Below are positions 62,226-64,000 of a stretch of DNA of 64,000 nucleotides, piece by piece (position 1 is the first letter of the stretch; each line of letters opens with the position of its first letter). The stretch is taken from contig JAUVXJ010000011.1 of assembly GCA_030603665.1 (NCBI GenBank), positions 62,001 through 126,000 of the forward strand. The letters are read 5' to 3'. Position numbers and translations under genes: made by a program. Below the pieces are notes generated by a model, which searched no databases, was not told the origin of the DNA, and saw only the letters and a program-made list of their open reading frames with translations. This DNA comes from Chloroflexota bacterium (GTDB lineage Bacteria; Chloroflexota; Anaerolineae; UBA7937; B3-Chlor).

Positions 62226-64000
62226 GTGAGTTCACGATGGATACGAAACGGGCTGATATACCTGATCATCACTGTGATCGTGGCTGCCCTGTTCTATAAC
62301 GTATATAGCGCTTCTACCAGCTTGAGCCCTGTCCCCATCACCACGGTCGCCCAGGACATCAGAGACGGCAGAGTTAGCAAGATACTGGTGTCGGGTGAGG
62401 AACTGAGGATCACTCGCACCAGCGGAGCAGAGGTCATCTCGCGAAAGGAACCAGGCGCAGACCTGACGCAGGTCTTGACCAACCTCGGCGTGACGCAAGA
62501 GATGCTGAACGGCATCACCATCGAGATACAGAGTCCGAGTGAGTGGGGCAGCTGGCTCGCGATCTTCTCCTCCTTCCTGCCCTTGTTGCTGATCGGCGGA
62601 CTGCTGCTGTTCATGATGCGCCAGGCTCAATCTGGCAACAGCCAGGCAATGGCCTTCGGCAAGAGTCGTGCCCGTGTGTTCTCCAGCGATCAACCGACAG
62701 TCACATTCGAGGATGTAGCCGGGGTAGAGGAGGCCAAGCAGGAATTGTCGGAAATCGTGGAGTTCCTGCAAGAGCCAGACAAGTTCAGTGCCCTGGGAGC
62801 ACGCATCCCCAAGGGCGTACTCATGGTGGGTCCGCCTGGCTGTGGCAAGACCTTGATGGGTCGTGCAGTGGCCGGCGAAGCAGAAGTGCCCTTCTTCAGC
62901 ATCAGTGGTTCCGAGTTCGTGGAGATGTTCGTCGGCGTGGGCGCCTCGCGGGTGAGAGACCTCTTCGAACAAGCGAAGCAGAACTGCCCGTGCATCGTCT
63001 TCGTGGATGAGATAGACGCTGTGGGGCGCCACCGCGGGGCCGGGCTGGGTGGCAGCCACGACGAGCGGGAGCAAACCCTAAACCAGATCCTGGTGGAGAT
63101 GGACGGCTTCGATACGGATACGAACGTCATAGTCATGGCCGCCACGAACCGCCCCGATATCCTGGACCCCGCTTTGCTGCGCCCAGGGCGCTTCGACCGC
63201 CGTGTAGTCTTGGACCTCCCCGACAGGCTCGGTCGGCAGGCCATTCTAGAGATCCACGCCAAAGGTAAGCCTCTTGCCGACGAGACGGACCTGGGGGTGA
63301 TAGCTAAGCAGACCCCAGGTTTCTCGGGAGCCGATATCGAGAGCTTACTCAATGAAGCAGCAATTCTTGCGGCTCGCCGCGACAAGAAAGCTATCGAGAT
63401 GGAAGACCTCCAGGAGGCCGTCGAGAGGGTCATCGCCGGTCCCGAGCGCAAGAGCCGGCTGATCAGCGATGAAGAGAAGGAGATCATAGCCCATCACGAG
63501 GCTGGGCATGCATTGGTGATGGCCAGCCTCCCGGGTTGCGATCCCGTGCACAAGGTCTCCATCGTGGCCAGAGGGATGGCGCTGGGCTATACCATGCCGA
63601 TCCCTGAGGACGATAGGTACCTGAAGCAGCGTTCGAAATTCGAGGACGAACTCGCTGGCCTGCTGGCAGGGCGAGCGGCCGAAGAGCTCGTCTTCGAGGA
63701 CGTGACCACGGGAGCCAGCAGCGACCTGGAGCGCGCCACACTGCTCGCCAGGAAGATGGTCACCGAATACGGCATGAGCGAGAAGCTGGGACCACTGACC
63801 TTTGGCCACAAACAGGAGCTGGTCTTCCTGGGCAAGGAGATCGGCGAGCAGAGGAACTACAGCGAGGATGTCGCTCGCACCATAGATGAAGAGGTGCGCC
63901 GCCTGATCACTGAGGCTCATGAGACGGCGCTACGCATACTGCGCGAGAACAAGGACAAGCTCCTCGACCTGGCCAAGAAGCTCATCGAGGTGGAGAGCCT
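62226..64000 (+). CDS. ftsH: ATP-dependent zinc metalloprotease FtsH (C-terminus outside window)
   Basis: GTG start seven bases after GGAGG; 591 residues are in the window. Two N-terminal membrane helices (about 9-27 and 102-124) bracket a periplasmic domain. The AAA+ module has Walker A GPPGCGKT (202-209), Walker B IVFVDEID and the second region of homology [19 protein letters not shown]; the peptidase has HEAGH (424-428) as zinc site and the later [12 protein letters not shown]. FtsH extracts and degrades membrane and regulatory proteins. The frame is open to the window end, lacking perhaps 20-60 residues. Confidence 0.96.
   Translation, partial: MSSRWIRNGLIYLIITVIVAALFYNVYSASTSLSPVPITTVAQDIRDGRVSKILVSGEELRITRTSGAEVISRKEPGADLTQVLTNLGVTQEMLNGITIEIQSPSEWGSWLAIFSSFLPLLLIGGLLLFMMRQAQSGNSQAMAFGKSRARVFSSDQPTVTFEDVAGVEEAKQELSEIVEFLQEPDKFSALGARIPKGVLMVGPPGCGKTLMGRAVAGEAEVPFFSISGSEFVEMFVGVGASRVRDLFEQAKQNCPCIVFVDEIDAVGRHRGAGLGGSHDEREQTLNQILVEMDGFDTDTNVIVMAATNRPDILDPALLRPGRFDRRVVLDLPDRLGRQAILEIHAKGKPLADETDLGVIAKQTPGFSGADIESLLNEAAILAARRDKKAIEMEDLQEAVERVIAGPERKSRLISDEEKEIIAHHEAGHALVMASLPGCDPVHKVSIVARGMALGYTMPIPEDDRYLKQRSKFEDELAGLLAGRAAEELVFEDVTTGASSDLERATLLARKMVTEYGMSEKLGPLTFGHKQELVFLGKEIGEQRNYSEDVARTIDEEVRRLITEAHETALRILRENKDKLLDLAKKLIEVES

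Noticed and set aside
1..64000. CRISPR arrays, tRNA or rRNA genes, insertion sequences, attachment sites
   Set aside because: Looked for regular short repeats, T-loop-like sequences, transposase or integrase motifs; none was convincing.

Overview
The window looks like one contiguous piece of a moderately GC-rich bacterial chromosome from an anaerobe or near-anaerobe. I place it, by inference, in an uncultured Chloroflexota lineage (Anaerolineae or Dehalococcoidia type). The grounds are a K+-independent membrane pyrophosphatase, a TPR protein carrying an acidic array of P-x-W-L motifs, an HdrA-MvhD/NuoEFG redox cluster, a large 2-oxoacid:ferredoxin oxidoreductase/molybdenum hydroxylase island, and many canonical TTGACA/TATAAT promoters. 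No rRNA, tRNA, CRISPR array, transposase or prophage was seen.

Layout. (1) 1-15.2 kb is mostly housekeeping: a coiled-coil protein cut by the window edge, PhoU, H+-pyrophosphatase, an LCP cell-wall ligase, an HDAC-like deacetylase, the TPR/WL-repeat protein, NDP kinase, a sirtuin, RsfS (CTG start), an HtrA protease and a large ArsR-type regulator. (2) 15.4-24.8 kb, minus strand: an unknown protein, then a glutamate-synthase-like FMN/ferredoxin subunit, a GXGXG subunit, an FrhB-like flavoprotein, an HdrA-MvhD fusion and NuoG-, NuoF- and NuoE-like subunits. This reads as one NADH-linked, possibly flavin-bifurcating, redox complex feeding a glutamate-synthase-like module with no glutaminase domain. 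(3) 25-31.6 kb: an OmpR regulator, glutamate dehydrogenase and a GAF histidine kinase on the minus strand, then a ferredoxin, small proteins and a second response regulator. (4) 31.7-55.4 kb: a 23.7-kb block of 20 genes, all on the minus strand, starting with a YheO/DauR-type regulator. It holds a split B12-dependent acyl-CoA mutase (large subunit first, B12 subunit last), an epimerase-like protein, two class III CoA transferases, HyuA/HyuB, a V4R protein, IorAB, two molybdenum-hydroxylase sets (one 4-hydroxybenzoyl-CoA-reductase-like), a HisC-like aminotransferase and two acyl-CoA dehydrogenases, one carrying an in-frame amber codon. It looks like a catabolic island for an aromatic or N-containing acid ending in propionate/methylmalonyl-type chemistry. 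(5) 55.6-64 kb: CorA, a UPF0104 membrane protein, a small helical protein, a PDZ protein, a Ca2+/H+ antiporter, a P-loop kinase, a membrane-anchored pseudokinase and FtsH (cut by the edge).

The strongest candidates for something undescribed are the Nuo/Hdr/FrhB/glutamate-synthase-like complex, the catabolic island with its Hcr-like enzyme lacking the usual catalytic Glu, and the WL-repeat protein. All functions are read from sequence motifs alone; no database search was possible.
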